From Clostridia bacterium (GTDB taxonomy: Bacteria; Bacillota; Clostridia; Christensenellales; CAG-138), in NCBI GenBank assembly GCA_017523925.1, contig JAFWVQ010000038.1, positions 1-32,842 of the forward strand: 32,842 nt of DNA, read 5' to 3'. Positions 23,754 through 31,861 of the stretch are shown piece after piece. The notes under the pieces were generated by a model. The model saw only the letters and a list, made by a program, of their open reading frames with translations, searched no databases and was not told where the DNA came from. Within the stretch, counting starts at the first letter, position 1, and every line of letters starts with the position of its first letter. The translations under genes and the position numbers were made by a program.

Positions 23754-23798
23754 TGTGATACCTCTTTTACTGTTACTGATTATTCTTTTGCCTGCCGA

Positions 23799-24506
23799 TC
23801 AGCCGATGACGGGAGGCTTTTTCATCTTGAAAACTATGTCGTCCGGCCCCTTGTAGATCGCGTAGGCGGGAACGAAGCCGCGAACGCAGGAAACGGGGTA
23901 GACCGTGCTTGCCCTGCCAACGACCGTGCCGGGGTTCAAAACGGTGTTGCAGCCGATCTCGACCTGATCGCCGAGCATCGCGCCGAACTTTCTGCGGCCG
24001 GTCTCGAGACGGACCTCGCCGGAGCGGACGGTCACGTTGCTGTGGTCGCTCTTGACGTTGCTCGTGATCGAGCCCGCGCCCATATGCGCCTTGTAGCCGA
24101 GGATCGAATCGCCGACGTAGTTGTAGTGCGGGGTCTGAACGCCGTCGAAGAGGATAACGTTTTTGAGCTCGACCGAGTTGCCCACGACGCAGTTTTGCCC
24201 AACGAGCGCATTGCCGCGGATGAAGGCGCAGTGCCGCACCTCGGTGCCGTGGTCGATGATGCAGGGGCCGTTTATCCAGGCGGTGGGGTAGACCTTCGCG
24301 TCCTTGGCGATCCAAACGTCCTCCTTGGGATGGTCGAACTCATCCTCGGAAAGCTTGGCGCCGATCTTGAGGATCGCAGCGCCGATATGATCGAGCGCCT
24401 CCCAGGGGTATTCGATGCCCTCGAAGAGGAAGGCGGCACGGGTCTTTTCAAGGTCGAAGAGCTTTTTAATCTGAACGTCCTCGGCAAGAAGCTTTGAAAT
24501 ATCCAT
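23799..24506 (-). CDS. Left-handed beta-helix acyltransferase, GlmU C-terminal-like
   Basis: This 235-aa protein has an N-terminal helical stretch, then hexapeptide-repeat coils from about residue 65: VWIAKDAKVYPTAWINGPCI, ALVGQNCVVGNSVELKN, then YVGDSILGYKAHMGAGSITS and GDQVEIGCNTVLNPGTVVG. The HYNYVGDS and AHMGAG motifs match the GlmU acetyltransferase half, where the His and the YVGD region form the acetyl site. There is no pyrophosphorylase domain. Directly downstream of glmM (27 bp), it probably acetylates glucosamine-1-phosphate toward UDP-GlcNAc, with the uridylyltransferase encoded elsewhere; that is inference. Databases often label relatives UDP-N-acetylglucosamine pyrophosphorylase. 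Confidence 0.75.
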   Translation of the reverse strand: MDISKLLAEDVQIKKLFDLEKTRAAFLFEGIEYPWEALDHIGAAILKIGAKLSEDEFDHPKEDVWIAKDAKVYPTAWINGPCIIDHGTEVRHCAFIRGNALVGQNCVVGNSVELKNVILFDGVQTPHYNYVGDSILGYKAHMGAGSITSNVKSDHSNVTVRSGEVRLETGRRKFGAMLGDQVEIGCNTVLNPGTVVGRASTVYPVSCVRGFVPAYAIYKGPDDIVFKMKKPPVIG

Positions 24507-24533
24507 GGTTTTTCCTTTCGCTCAAACGCTTTG

Positions 24534-25880
24534 TCAGCCGATGATCAGCCCCTCGGCGCGCATCGCGTCGATGATGTGATCCACGGCCTTGGCGCAGGCC
24601 TCGTTCGTGGGCGCCTCCGCCATAACGCGCACAACGGGCTCGGTGCCGCTCTTTCTGAGCAGGATGCGGCCGTTGCCCTCGAGCGCCTCCTCGGCCTCCT
24701 TTGCGGCCTTCTGCACGGCTTCGTTGTTGATGGCGGCGTCCTTATCGGAAACGCGAACGTTCTTGAGAAGCTGGGGGTAGATGGTAACGGGGGAGGCGAG
24801 CACCGAGAGGGGCTGCTTGTTTGCAAGCATCGCCTGCATCAGCTTGATCGCGGTCAGAAGGCCGTCGCCCGTTGCGGAGTACTTGGTGAAGATGATGTGG
24901 CCGGACTGCTCGCCGCCGATCAGGTAGCCGTTTTGGCGCATGCATTCGTAAACGTATTTGTCGCCCACGTCGGTCTTGGCGTACTTGATGCCGATGCGGT
25001 CGAATGCCTTATACAGGCCGAAGTTGGACATGACGGTGGTCACGACCGTGTCCTGAGCGAGCTTCTCGCGGTCCTTCATGTATTTGCCGTATATATAGAG
25101 GATGAGATCGCCGTCGATGATGCGCCCGGTCTCGTCCACCGCGATGCAGCGGTCGGCGTCGCCGTCGAAGGCAAAGCCCACGTCGAGCTTGTTTTCGACC
25201 ACGAGCTTGCGAAGCTCCTCGATATGGGTGGAGCCGCAGCCGTCGTTGATGTTCATGCCGTTGGGCGCGTTGCCGATGACCATAACGTCCGCGCCGAGCG
25301 TTTCGAAGATGTTTTTCGCCATCTGCCAGGTGCTGCCGTTCGCGCAGTCCAGACCCACGCGCTTGTCCTTATAGGAGTGGGTCGCAAGGCTGATGAGATA
25401 GCCTACGTAGCGGTTCCTGCCCGAGGCGTAGTCCACTACCTTGCCGATGGAATCGTTCGTTGCAAGCGGCACTTCGCCGTATTCGCCGTCGAGATAGCGC
25501 TCGATCTCGTTTATAACGTAGGGCTCCATCTTTTCGCCGCTGCCGTTCAAAAGCTTGATGCCGTTGTCGTGGTAGGCGTTGTGGCTGGCGCTGATCATGA
25601 TGCCGCAGTCGAAATCATCGGTGCGGGTGATGTATGAAACGCTCGGGGTGGTGGTGACGTGCATAAGATACACGTCCGCTCCGCTCGCGGTGAGACCGGC
25701 GGTCAGTGCGCATTCGAACATATAGCTCGAGCGGCGGGTATCCTTGCCGATAACAACGCTCGCCTTGTGCTCCCTGCCGTAGTAGTAGCCGAGGAAGCGG
25801 CCCACCTTGAAGGCGTGCTCAACGGTCAGATTGACGTTTGCATCGCCGCGGAAGCCGTCGGTTCCGAAATATTTGGACAT
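24534..25880 (-). CDS. glmM: Phosphoglucosamine mutase
   Basis: This 448-aa protein is complete for the alpha-D-phosphohexomutase family. The N-terminus YFGTDGFRG is followed by the catalytic phosphoserine loop GIMISASHNAY, the metal loop DGDADR (FAFDGDADRC), the sugar-binding GGEQSGH, and the phosphate-binding RKSGTEPVVRVM near the C-terminus. It converts glucosamine-6-phosphate to glucosamine-1-phosphate for peptidoglycan precursors. The start has AGGAGG 8 nt upstream. It heads the glmM, acyltransferase, aspS operon, with spacers of 27 and 45 bp. The 136-bp gap before it contains a GC-rich stem-loop (GCCGCG/CGCGGC, 25952-25978) without a clear T-run. Confidence 0.95.
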   Translation of the reverse strand: MSKYFGTDGFRGDANVNLTVEHAFKVGRFLGYYYGREHKASVVIGKDTRRSSYMFECALTAGLTASGADVYLMHVTTTPSVSYITRTDDFDCGIMISASHNAYHDNGIKLLNGSGEKMEPYVINEIERYLDGEYGEVPLATNDSIGKVVDYASGRNRYVGYLISLATHSYKDKRVGLDCANGSTWQMAKNIFETLGADVMVIGNAPNGMNINDGCGSTHIEELRKLVVENKLDVGFAFDGDADRCIAVDETGRIIDGDLILYIYGKYMKDREKLAQDTVVTTVMSNFGLYKAFDRIGIKYAKTDVGDKYVYECMRQNGYLIGGEQSGHIIFTKYSATGDGLLTAIKLMQAMLANKQPLSVLASPVTIYPQLLKNVRVSDKDAAINNEAVQKAAKEAEEALEGNGRILLRKSGTEPVVRVMAEAPTNEACAKAVDHIIDAMRAEGLIIG

Positions 25881-26016
25881 GGATCATCCTCCTGTTCTGC
25901 TGATGCAGCTTTTTGGTTTTTGCTGTTTTATTTTACGTTTTATTGCTTAACGCCGCGCGGAGCATGCCCCGACGCGGCAATTACTGCCGCCGAAATAGCT
26001 TGGTTTTGCCGTTTAG

Positions 26017-27936
26017 TTACTGCTTAACGTACTTTTCGCGCTCCGCTTCGGGAACGAGACCGCCGCCCGTTGCCCAAAGGATATGGGTCGCGGAAGGGAG
26101 CCTGCCTTGAAGCGCGGAGGGAACGGCCCCATCCGCGATCGAGCCTGCGAGCTTTGCAAGCGCCCATACCGAGGTTGCCGCCGAGGGCTCGATGAATACG
26201 CGCTCCGTGCCGTGAACGAGCTGCACGAGCGGCTTGAGCCTTGCATCGGAAACCGTGACCTCGCCGTCGATCATGCTGCCGACGGTGTCGTAAACGAGCT
26301 TGGACGCCCTGCCGACGGCAAGCCCGTCCGCATCGGTTTTCCCGCTCAGCCCGAGCTCGGAGATATGTATGCACTCGTGCTTGATAAGCGCCGCAAGCAT
26401 ACAGGGCGCATTCACGGGCTCAACGAAGATGCAGCGCACGCTGTCGCCGAAAACGAGCTTCAAGCCGAAGGTTATGCCTCCCGGTGCGCCGCCGACGCCG
26501 CAGGGCAGGTACACGAAGAGCGGATGATCGGTATCGACCGTTATATCGGCGTCCTCAAGCTGCTTTTTGAGCCTTAAAGCCGCGACCGCATAGCCCATGA
26601 AGAGGCGAACGGAGTTTTCGTCGTCCACAAAATAGCTTTTTTCATCCGCGTCCGACAGTGCGCGGCCCCTTTTGACCGCCTCGCCGTAGTCGCCCTCGTA
26701 TTCTATAACGGTAACGCCGCGGCTTCTGAGAAGCGCCTTCTTCCACTGCTTCGCGTCCGCGCTCATATGCACGATCGTTTTGAAGCCGATGGCGGATGCC
26801 GATATGCCGATGCTGAGCCCGAGATTGCCGGTGGAGCCGACCTGCACGGTGTGATTCGAGAAGAATTCACGGTGCTCGGCAAGCCTTGAATAGTCGTCCG
26901 CCTCGGTGATGAGCCTATGCTTGAGCGCAAGCTCCTCGGCGTGGCAAAGCACCTCGTAGATGCCGCCGCGCGCCTTTACGGAGCCAGCGACGGGCAGAGC
27001 CGAATCGAGCTTGATGAACACGCCGCCGATACTTTTCAGATCGAGCTTTGCTTCAAGCGCGCTTTTCAGCTTATCCGCCTTCAAAAGCGGCGATTCGATA
27101 ATGCCGCCCGCGCCTTCGGTTTCCGGGAACAGCTTTTTAATGAGCGGCGCGAACCTTGCGAGCCTGTTTTCGGCCTCGATCACATCCGCAAGCGAATAGG
27201 GAAGCTTTTGAAGGCTGTGGGCGCAGGGGCGCATGGCCCTGAAGAGGACGGTCTCCCTTCCGAAAACGGGAAGATCATCGCCCTCGCCTTTGCAGTCTCC
27301 ATCGCCATGGGCGCCGGACAGCTTGGTCAGGCCGGACTTTTCGCTCCGCTCCCTTTTCGGCGGCTTTTCCTTCTTGGGCGGCTTGTAGTTGAACTGCGTT
27401 TGCGCTTCGTCGATCCTTCCGCGCGCGATCAGCATTGCCGCATCGGCGGCGGAGGGCAGCGCGGATGCGATCGCCTTTGCGTCCTCCTCGCTCGGAACGC
27501 CGAGCACGTGGTCCACGAGCCCGTGCGCCGGCTTGCCTATGCCTATCCTGATGCGCGGGAAATCCTCGCTTCCGAGCTGCTCCACGATGCTGCGCATTCC
27601 GTTATGCGTGCCGGCGGAGCCGTTTGCGCGGATACGCAGCGCGCCGCAGGGCAGGTCGATATCGTCGTAGATCACGATAAGATCGCCGATATCGGGCTTG
27701 AACCAGTTGAGAAGCTCCACTGCGGCAAAGCCCGAGGCGTTCATATAGGTTTCGGGCTTTGCGAGCACCACGCGCTCCGTGCCGATGCGCGCTTCGCCGT
27801 AGACGCAGCGAAACCCGCGCCGCTCGATGCGTGCGCCGAGCTTATCCGCAAGTGCGTCCAGCGCCATATAGCCCACGTTATGCCTTGTTTTTTCGTATTC
27901 CCTGCCGGGATTTCCGAGGCCGAGTATTATCTTCAT
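26017..27936 (-). CDS. pth-dsdA: Peptidyl-tRNA hydrolase fused to D-serine ammonia-lyase
   Basis: This one 639-aa frame carries two enzymes. Residues 1-185 are Pth: GLGNPG with Asn9, TRHNVG with His19, NASG, and VIYDDIDLP with Asp92, the catalytic set that recycles stalled peptidyl-tRNAs. Residues about 186-228 are a basic then Gly/Asp-rich linker (KPPKKEKPPKRERSEK). Residues about 229-639 align with nearly all of DsdA: ENRLARFAP, the PLP-Lys motif GSVKARGGIYEV (Lys321), the phosphate loop VGSTGNLGLS, YLPCGVGGAPGG, and ATGGGLVPE at the end. DsdA converts D-serine to pyruvate and ammonia. No stop or plausible separate start with a ribosome site is visible between them, so a bifunctional protein is predicted; a lost pth stop is the simple origin. 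It lies 14 bp after the redoxin gene. Confidence 0.85.
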   Translation of the reverse strand: MKIILGLGNPGREYEKTRHNVGYMALDALADKLGARIERRGFRCVYGEARIGTERVVLAKPETYMNASGFAAVELLNWFKPDIGDLIVIYDDIDLPCGALRIRANGSAGTHNGMRSIVEQLGSEDFPRIRIGIGKPAHGLVDHVLGVPSEEDAKAIASALPSAADAAMLIARGRIDEAQTQFNYKPPKKEKPPKRERSEKSGLTKLSGAHGDGDCKGEGDDLPVFGRETVLFRAMRPCAHSLQKLPYSLADVIEAENRLARFAPLIKKLFPETEGAGGIIESPLLKADKLKSALEAKLDLKSIGGVFIKLDSALPVAGSVKARGGIYEVLCHAEELALKHRLITEADDYSRLAEHREFFSNHTVQVGSTGNLGLSIGISASAIGFKTIVHMSADAKQWKKALLRSRGVTVIEYEGDYGEAVKRGRALSDADEKSYFVDDENSVRLFMGYAVAALRLKKQLEDADITVDTDHPLFVYLPCGVGGAPGGITFGLKLVFGDSVRCIFVEPVNAPCMLAALIKHECIHISELGLSGKTDADGLAVGRASKLVYDTVGSMIDGEVTVSDARLKPLVQLVHGTERVFIEPSAATSVWALAKLAGSIADGAVPSALQGRLPSATHILWATGGGLVPEAEREKYVKQ

Positions 27937-27950
27937 ATCAGATCCCGCTG

Positions 27951-28931
27951 TCAGAACAGACCGAGCGCGTGCCGAAGTATCAGTATGGCGTCCACAACGG
28001 TCACGCTGCCGTCGCAGTCGTAATCGCCGTAAAGATTCACGTTATCGTCCCAGGACGTGCCCATCACGTGGCGAAGCGTGAGCAGCGCGTCCGCCGTGGA
28101 GATGCTGCCGTTCAGGTCCACGTCCCCGGGCAGGAAGCTGTCGCCGATAGGCATGTAGGCGTAGGCGGCGATGATTACGCGATCCTCCGTCACGTTGGTA
28201 TAGCTGCCTTCCCAGCCCACGAAGGCGTATTCGTCATGTGTGGGAGGGGTGGGGGGAGTCGCGTCCCCGCCGTTCGGCACGTTCACCTCGAGGATGAGCT
28301 CGCCGGTCAGCCCGTCGATAAAGCGCACCTCGTGGAAGATAGAGGGATGCCCGAGCTCTTGATCGATCAGCGCCTCGAGCTCGGCGGCGCTTGTGAAGGT
28401 GCCGGCGAAATGCTCCACGACCACTCCGTTTGAATTCACAAGGAAGGTCTGCGGCAGCATGGGATAAACGCTCACAAGCCGGGTCAGAACGCTGTCGAGG
28501 CGCAGGCAGTCGAAGCTCAGGCCGAGCTGCTCAAAGAGCGCGGCGCAGCTTTCGGGAGTGCTCGTCGCATCCTCATACAGTAGCCCGTAAACGGCTATCT
28601 CGCCCGAGCCGAAGGTGTTCAGCGCATGCTGCATATAGGGCAGCTCGCGGCCGCACTCCGGGCTCCAGGTGGCGAAAAAATGCAGCACGGTGATGCTCTT
28701 TTGGGAGAATACCGCGCCGGTTATGGGTCTGCCGCCCGTGGTGGTGGTCGCCATGGCGGAAAGATCGCTCCCGACGACCTCAAGGTCGCCGGGAGTGAAA
28801 ATGCTTTCGGTATTCATTTCGGCGCGAACGCCGGTAAAGAGCGAGAAAACGAGCGCAATAACGATCAGAGCGGCTGCGAGCGCGCCCGTGCGGTGCGAAG
28901 CGGTTGCGGAAATGTTCGAACGCCTTTTCAT
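27951..28931 (-). CDS. Secreted redoxin-like protein with InlB B-repeat and type I dockerin
   Basis: This 326-aa protein has a signal peptide or N-terminal anchor (about 15-37, AALIVIALVFSLFTGVRA). A TlpA/redoxin fold (about 45-195) shows TVLHFFATWSPECGRELPYM and the cis-Pro strand MLPQTFLV (Pro160). The usual W-C-x-x-C is W-S-P-E-C, so the nucleophilic Cys is Ser90 and only the resolving Cys93 remains. A B-repeat follows (about 200-260; EYAFVGWEGSYTNVTEDRVI), then a dockerin (about 267-326) with loops GDVDLNGSISTADA and GDYDCDGSVTVVDA. The gene lies 75 bp behind the cohesin gene, so the dockerin partner is encoded in the same operon. With one Cys, ordinary disulfide exchange is doubtful; the role is unknown. 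The ribosome site is AGAGGA 8 nt before the ATG. Confidence 0.85.
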   Translation of the reverse strand: MKRRSNISATASHRTGALAAALIVIALVFSLFTGVRAEMNTESIFTPGDLEVVGSDLSAMATTTTGGRPITGAVFSQKSITVLHFFATWSPECGRELPYMQHALNTFGSGEIAVYGLLYEDATSTPESCAALFEQLGLSFDCLRLDSVLTRLVSVYPMLPQTFLVNSNGVVVEHFAGTFTSAAELEALIDQELGHPSIFHEVRFIDGLTGELILEVNVPNGGDATPPTPPTHDEYAFVGWEGSYTNVTEDRVIIAAYAYMPIGDSFLPGDVDLNGSISTADALLTLRHVMGTSWDDNVNLYGDYDCDGSVTVVDAILILRHALGLF

Positions 28932-29006
28932 TTGAACAGTCCTCTTTTCATGGTTTTTCGTTCTTCGTTTTCGTTTGGCTCTTACAAAGCGCGCCGCAAA
29001 AACGGA

Positions 29007-30056
29007 TCAGCCGCGCTTTTTCTTATTGATGAGCACGACAGCTGCGCCGACGGCTGCAACTGCCGCTGCGCCAACCGCTATGAACGGGAGGGGGGAAGCC
29101 TTGCTCTCGTTCTTTGCGTCGCCCCTCTCCTCGCCGTTCTCGGCGGGAGTGCCGGTCGCGTTCGGGTCGGCGGTATCGGTGCCGGCATAGGCATTGGTGG
29201 CCTCCACGGGGTCGTCACCCGTTTCGGGGGAGGCGGTCACGGTCCCGTCGGGGGAAGCGGTGATCGGTGCGGCGGGAGCGGGCTGCGCGCTCGCGGAAGC
29301 AGGCGCCGGAGTGGTGCCGGGCTCGGAGGTCTCCCTGGCGGTTCCGGGAACGGGGGTCGTGCCGGGAACGGGGGTGGTGCCGGGCTCGTTCGTTACGGTG
29401 GGGGGAACGGTCGCGATCGGCGGGGTGGTCACGGTGCTGCCGCCGGGCGTGGGCTCGGGGGGCTGGCTGGGCGAGGAAGAGATGTTGTTTCCGATGCCGT
29501 CGTCGCCCTCGTTGTAGCCCGCTTCGGGGGTCGCGCCGCCCCTGAGGGTTATGATGGAGTTATGGGTGCTGAAGGGCACGGGGGTGCTGGTGCTCGCCTC
29601 AAGAGGCATGTAGATGAACTCGTGGATGACCATGATCACCTGCTGATTGACCGTAACGCCATCCTTCACGTGGAACTTCATCTCGAGCACGTTGCCGGAG
29701 CCGCTTGCTGCGGCCAGGGGGCAGATGACGCCGAGCTTGATCTTGCCGGCGGGGGCAAGGGTCTCGGCATCGAGCACCACGATGCACTGGTTCTGCTTGA
29801 TCGAGGTAAGGTAGTCGCCCTCGGTGCAGCTTTCAAGCACCATGGAGTTCGGGTCGAACTCGATCGAGAGGTTCATGCCGTGCGCCTGATATTCGCCGGA
29901 GATGCTCAGAGTGACGGTGAAGCTCTCGCCTGGGGCCACGTTTTCAACGCTGTTCATTGAGAAAACAACGGGACCGCCGGCCGCAAGCGCAGCAGCGGGG
30001 AGAATGGCAAGCGCGGCAAGGATCGCCGCGGCGAAGAGTGAGAAAATACGTTTCAT
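29007..30056 (-). CDS. Membrane-anchored single-cohesin protein
   Basis: This 349-aa protein starts with a signal peptide (MKRIFSLFAAAILAALAILP). Residues about 28-172 form a type I cohesin-like domain: VENVAPGESFTVTLSISG, then HGMNLSIEFDPNSMVLESC, GKIKLGVICPL and NVLEMKFHVKDG, ending NSIITLRGG. A Pro/Thr/Gly linker of about 140 residues with PGTTPVPGTTPVPG repeats follows, then a C-terminal hydrophobic helix and the tail NKKKRG. There is no LPXTG, so anchoring is by the membrane helix. The layout would display one cohesin beyond the wall to capture dockerin proteins such as the redoxin (same operon) and vWA protein. The start at 30056 has AAGGAG about 10 nt upstream; the frame extends to 30206 but would then include the promoter. 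Confidence 0.85.
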   Translation of the reverse strand: MKRIFSLFAAAILAALAILPAAALAAGGPVVFSMNSVENVAPGESFTVTLSISGEYQAHGMNLSIEFDPNSMVLESCTEGDYLTSIKQNQCIVVLDAETLAPAGKIKLGVICPLAAASGSGNVLEMKFHVKDGVTVNQQVIMVIHEFIYMPLEASTSTPVPFSTHNSIITLRGGATPEAGYNEGDDGIGNNISSSPSQPPEPTPGGSTVTTPPIATVPPTVTNEPGTTPVPGTTPVPGTARETSEPGTTPAPASASAQPAPAAPITASPDGTVTASPETGDDPVEATNAYAGTDTADPNATGTPAENGEERGDAKNESKASPLPFIAVGAAAVAAVGAAVVLINKKKRG

Positions 30057-30177
30057 TTGGGGAAGCTCCTTCTTTTTTTTGGTCGTGCGTCGGGCGCAAA
30101 GAGCCGACTGCTTTCGTCCGAGCGGAGGATATGCGATGCGCGTCCGAAACGGCGGACGGTCACACAATTCCAAGATA

Positions 30178-30206
30178 ATTATACCACAGAAAGAATATGG
30201 TTTCAA
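30178..30206 (-). promoter_or_regulatory. Promoter of the cohesin-redoxin operon
   Basis: On the minus strand TTGAAA (30206-30201), a 17-bp spacer and TATAAT (30183-30178), with a leader of about 115 nt. It is back to back with the M20 amidohydrolase promoter, the two -35 boxes being 43 bp apart. Confidence 0.75.
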
Positions 30207-30249
30207 TACGATTCGAAGCGCATAAAAGGGGCAAATTTCATTTTTGCAC

Positions 30250-30278
30250 TTTACAAATCGGCGCCAAAGGAATATAAT
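30250..30278 (+). promoter_or_regulatory. Promoter of the M20 amidohydrolase gene
   Basis: TTTACA (30250-30255), a 17-bp spacer and a perfect TATAAT (30273-30278), about 120 bp before the ATG. Confidence 0.75.
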
Positions 30279-30405
30279 CTATACTGCGGTATGCGGCTGA
30301 CTATTAAACGCATGAAGATGGGGATCGGATGACGCGGCGCATAGAAACTGCGCCATCGGTCGATGCCGCCGCCGCAAAATCAGGAGGTTTCACCGGAGAA
30401 AACCG

Positions 30406-31614
30406 ATGCATAATACGAGATTTGACAGACCCGATTCTGAGGCGTTCGCTTCCGCGGTCGAGCTTCGCCATACTCTGCATAAGAATGCGGAGCTGTCGGG
30501 GCATGAGGAAAAAACGAAGCGCATTCTCATCGCCTATCTCTCGGCGAGAACTTCGCTTGAGATAAACGATATGGGCGCATGGTTCTATGCGGCGTACCGC
30601 GTGAAGGGCGGCGGCAAAAAGCGCCTCGCTTTCCGTGCGGATATGGACGCGCTGCCGATCGACGAGGGGGCGGCGCTCGAGTACGCCTCCATGACGCGCG
30701 GCGTTTCGCATAAATGCGGGCATGACGGGCATTGCGCCTCGCTCGCGACTTTTGCCGAATACGTCGATAAAAACGGCTGTGAAAACGACGTTTTCTTCCT
30801 CTTTCAGCACGCGGAGGAGAACGGCTCGGGCGCGGCGGTATGCAGGGAGCTGATCGAGCTCGAGCATATCGACGAGATCTACGGCTATCACAATATGCCG
30901 GGCTTCAGGCTCGGCTCGGTCGCGGTGCATTCGGGCTGTGCCGCCTGCGCGTCCACTGGCATTATAATCGCGCTTACGGGCAAAAATTCCCATGCGTCAC
31001 AGCCTGAAAACGGCAGCAATCCCGCGTTCGCGCTTGCGGAGCTCGTGCTTGCGCTGCCGCAGCTCGTTCGGGCGGCGGCGGGTGAGAGCCAGCTCGACAG
31101 CCCGAACCCGATGATGGCATTCGGCGCACGCGGCATGGTGATGTGCACCGTCGTGGGTGCCGGCGTATCGAACCGCGAGGACGGCGAAAAGGCGGATGCC
31201 TTCGGCACCTCGGCGGGCTTTGCGCGCCTTGCGCTGACGATCCGCGCGGAGGATGAATCCTGCATGCGCACGCTCGAAAAGAGCCTGATCGAGATCGCCG
31301 AACTGGTTTGCACAAGGCACGGGCTCGTCAGCAGCGTGAGCTACAGCGACCCCTTCCCCGAAACGCGAAACGATGAGGCCTGCGCCGAAAGGGTGCGCGC
31401 CGCGGCTGCCGAGCTTGGGATGCCGCTCGTGGAGTGGAACGAGCCTTTCAGAAGCTCGGAGGATTTCGGCTATTACACGAAGATAGCCAAGGGCGCTTTC
31501 TTCTACATCGGCTGCGGCGAATTCCACGCGCCGCTGCATACTGCCGAATACGATTATTCGGATGATCTGATCGGCAATGCGGTGCGGCTGTTTGCCGAGC
31601 TTGCGGGCTGCTGA
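30406..31614 (+). CDS. M20D-family amidohydrolase (N-acyl amino acid hydrolase type)
   Basis: This 402-aa protein has the M20 metallopeptidase motifs in order. They are LRHTLHKNAELSGHE (substrate-entry His region), FRADMDALPIDE (metal-ligand Asp region), HKCGHDGHCA (Cys and His ligands typical of the aminoacylase/IAA-amino-acid hydrolase branch), FQHAEENGSGA (catalytic Glu pair), YGYHNMPG, SSEDFGYY and LHTAEYDYSD. The branch deacylates N-acyl amino acids or cleaves small amide substrates in the cytosol; the actual substrate is unknown. GGAG precedes the ATG by 7 nt. It has its own promoter and is divergent from the cohesin operon. The hairpin-repeat array starts two bases after its stop. Confidence 0.88.
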   Translation: MHNTRFDRPDSEAFASAVELRHTLHKNAELSGHEEKTKRILIAYLSARTSLEINDMGAWFYAAYRVKGGGKKRLAFRADMDALPIDEGAALEYASMTRGVSHKCGHDGHCASLATFAEYVDKNGCENDVFFLFQHAEENGSGAAVCRELIELEHIDEIYGYHNMPGFRLGSVAVHSGCAACASTGIIIALTGKNSHASQPENGSNPAFALAELVLALPQLVRAAAGESQLDSPNPMMAFGARGMVMCTVVGAGVSNREDGEKADAFGTSAGFARLALTIRAEDESCMRTLEKSLIEIAELVCTRHGLVSSVSYSDPFPETRNDEACAERVRAAAAELGMPLVEWNEPFRSSEDFGYYTKIAKGAFFYIGCGEFHAPLHTAEYDYSDDLIGNAVRLFAELAGC

Positions 31615-31615
31615 C

Positions 31616-31861
31616 TTTAGTGAATAGAGAATAGTGAATAGTGAATAGTTGTGGTAGAGATTCCGCCGGAATCTCTTCTTTGTTTAGTGAATAGTGAATA
31701 ATGAATAGTGAATAGTTGAGGTGGAAATTCCGGGGGAATTTCTTCTTTGTTTAGTGAATAGTGAATAATGAATAGTGAATAGTTGAGGCGGGAATCCCGC
31801 AGGTATTTCTTTTTTTCGGTGAAAAGTGGATGATGGATGGTGGATAGCTGTGGCAGGAATT
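31616..31861 (+). repeat. Tandem 67-bp hairpin repeats, three copies plus a decayed fourth
   Basis: Units begin at 31616, 31683, 31750 (exact 67-bp period) and about 31815 (degenerate). Each has TAGTGAATA-type 9-mers, GTTG(A/T)GGTGG, a hairpin and TTCTTTGTTT. The hairpins are GAGATTCC-GCC-GGAATCTC, GAAATTCC-GGG-GGAATTTC, and a weaker GGAATCCC-GCA-GGTATTTC. Stem sequences differ but pairing is kept. The first hairpin with its T-rich tail could also end amidohydrolase transcription. Confidence 0.85.

Noticed and set aside
22248..24497. Long plus-strand open frame of 749 codons opposite aspS and the acyltransferase
   Set aside because: It is the antisense shadow of GC-rich genes with recognised families on the minus strand; it has no ribosome site and no family resemblance. 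The same holds for long plus-strand frames over 6077-9340, 14942-17125, 18300-21830 and 24531-28433.
18138..30056. Cellulosome for plant fibre degradation
   Set aside because: Cohesin and dockerins are present, but no glycoside hydrolase, carbohydrate-binding module or multi-cohesin scaffold is in the window.
31616..31861. CRISPR-like array
   Set aside because: The 67-bp units are repeats throughout, with no unique spacers of constant length and no cas genes; they are tandem hairpin repeats.
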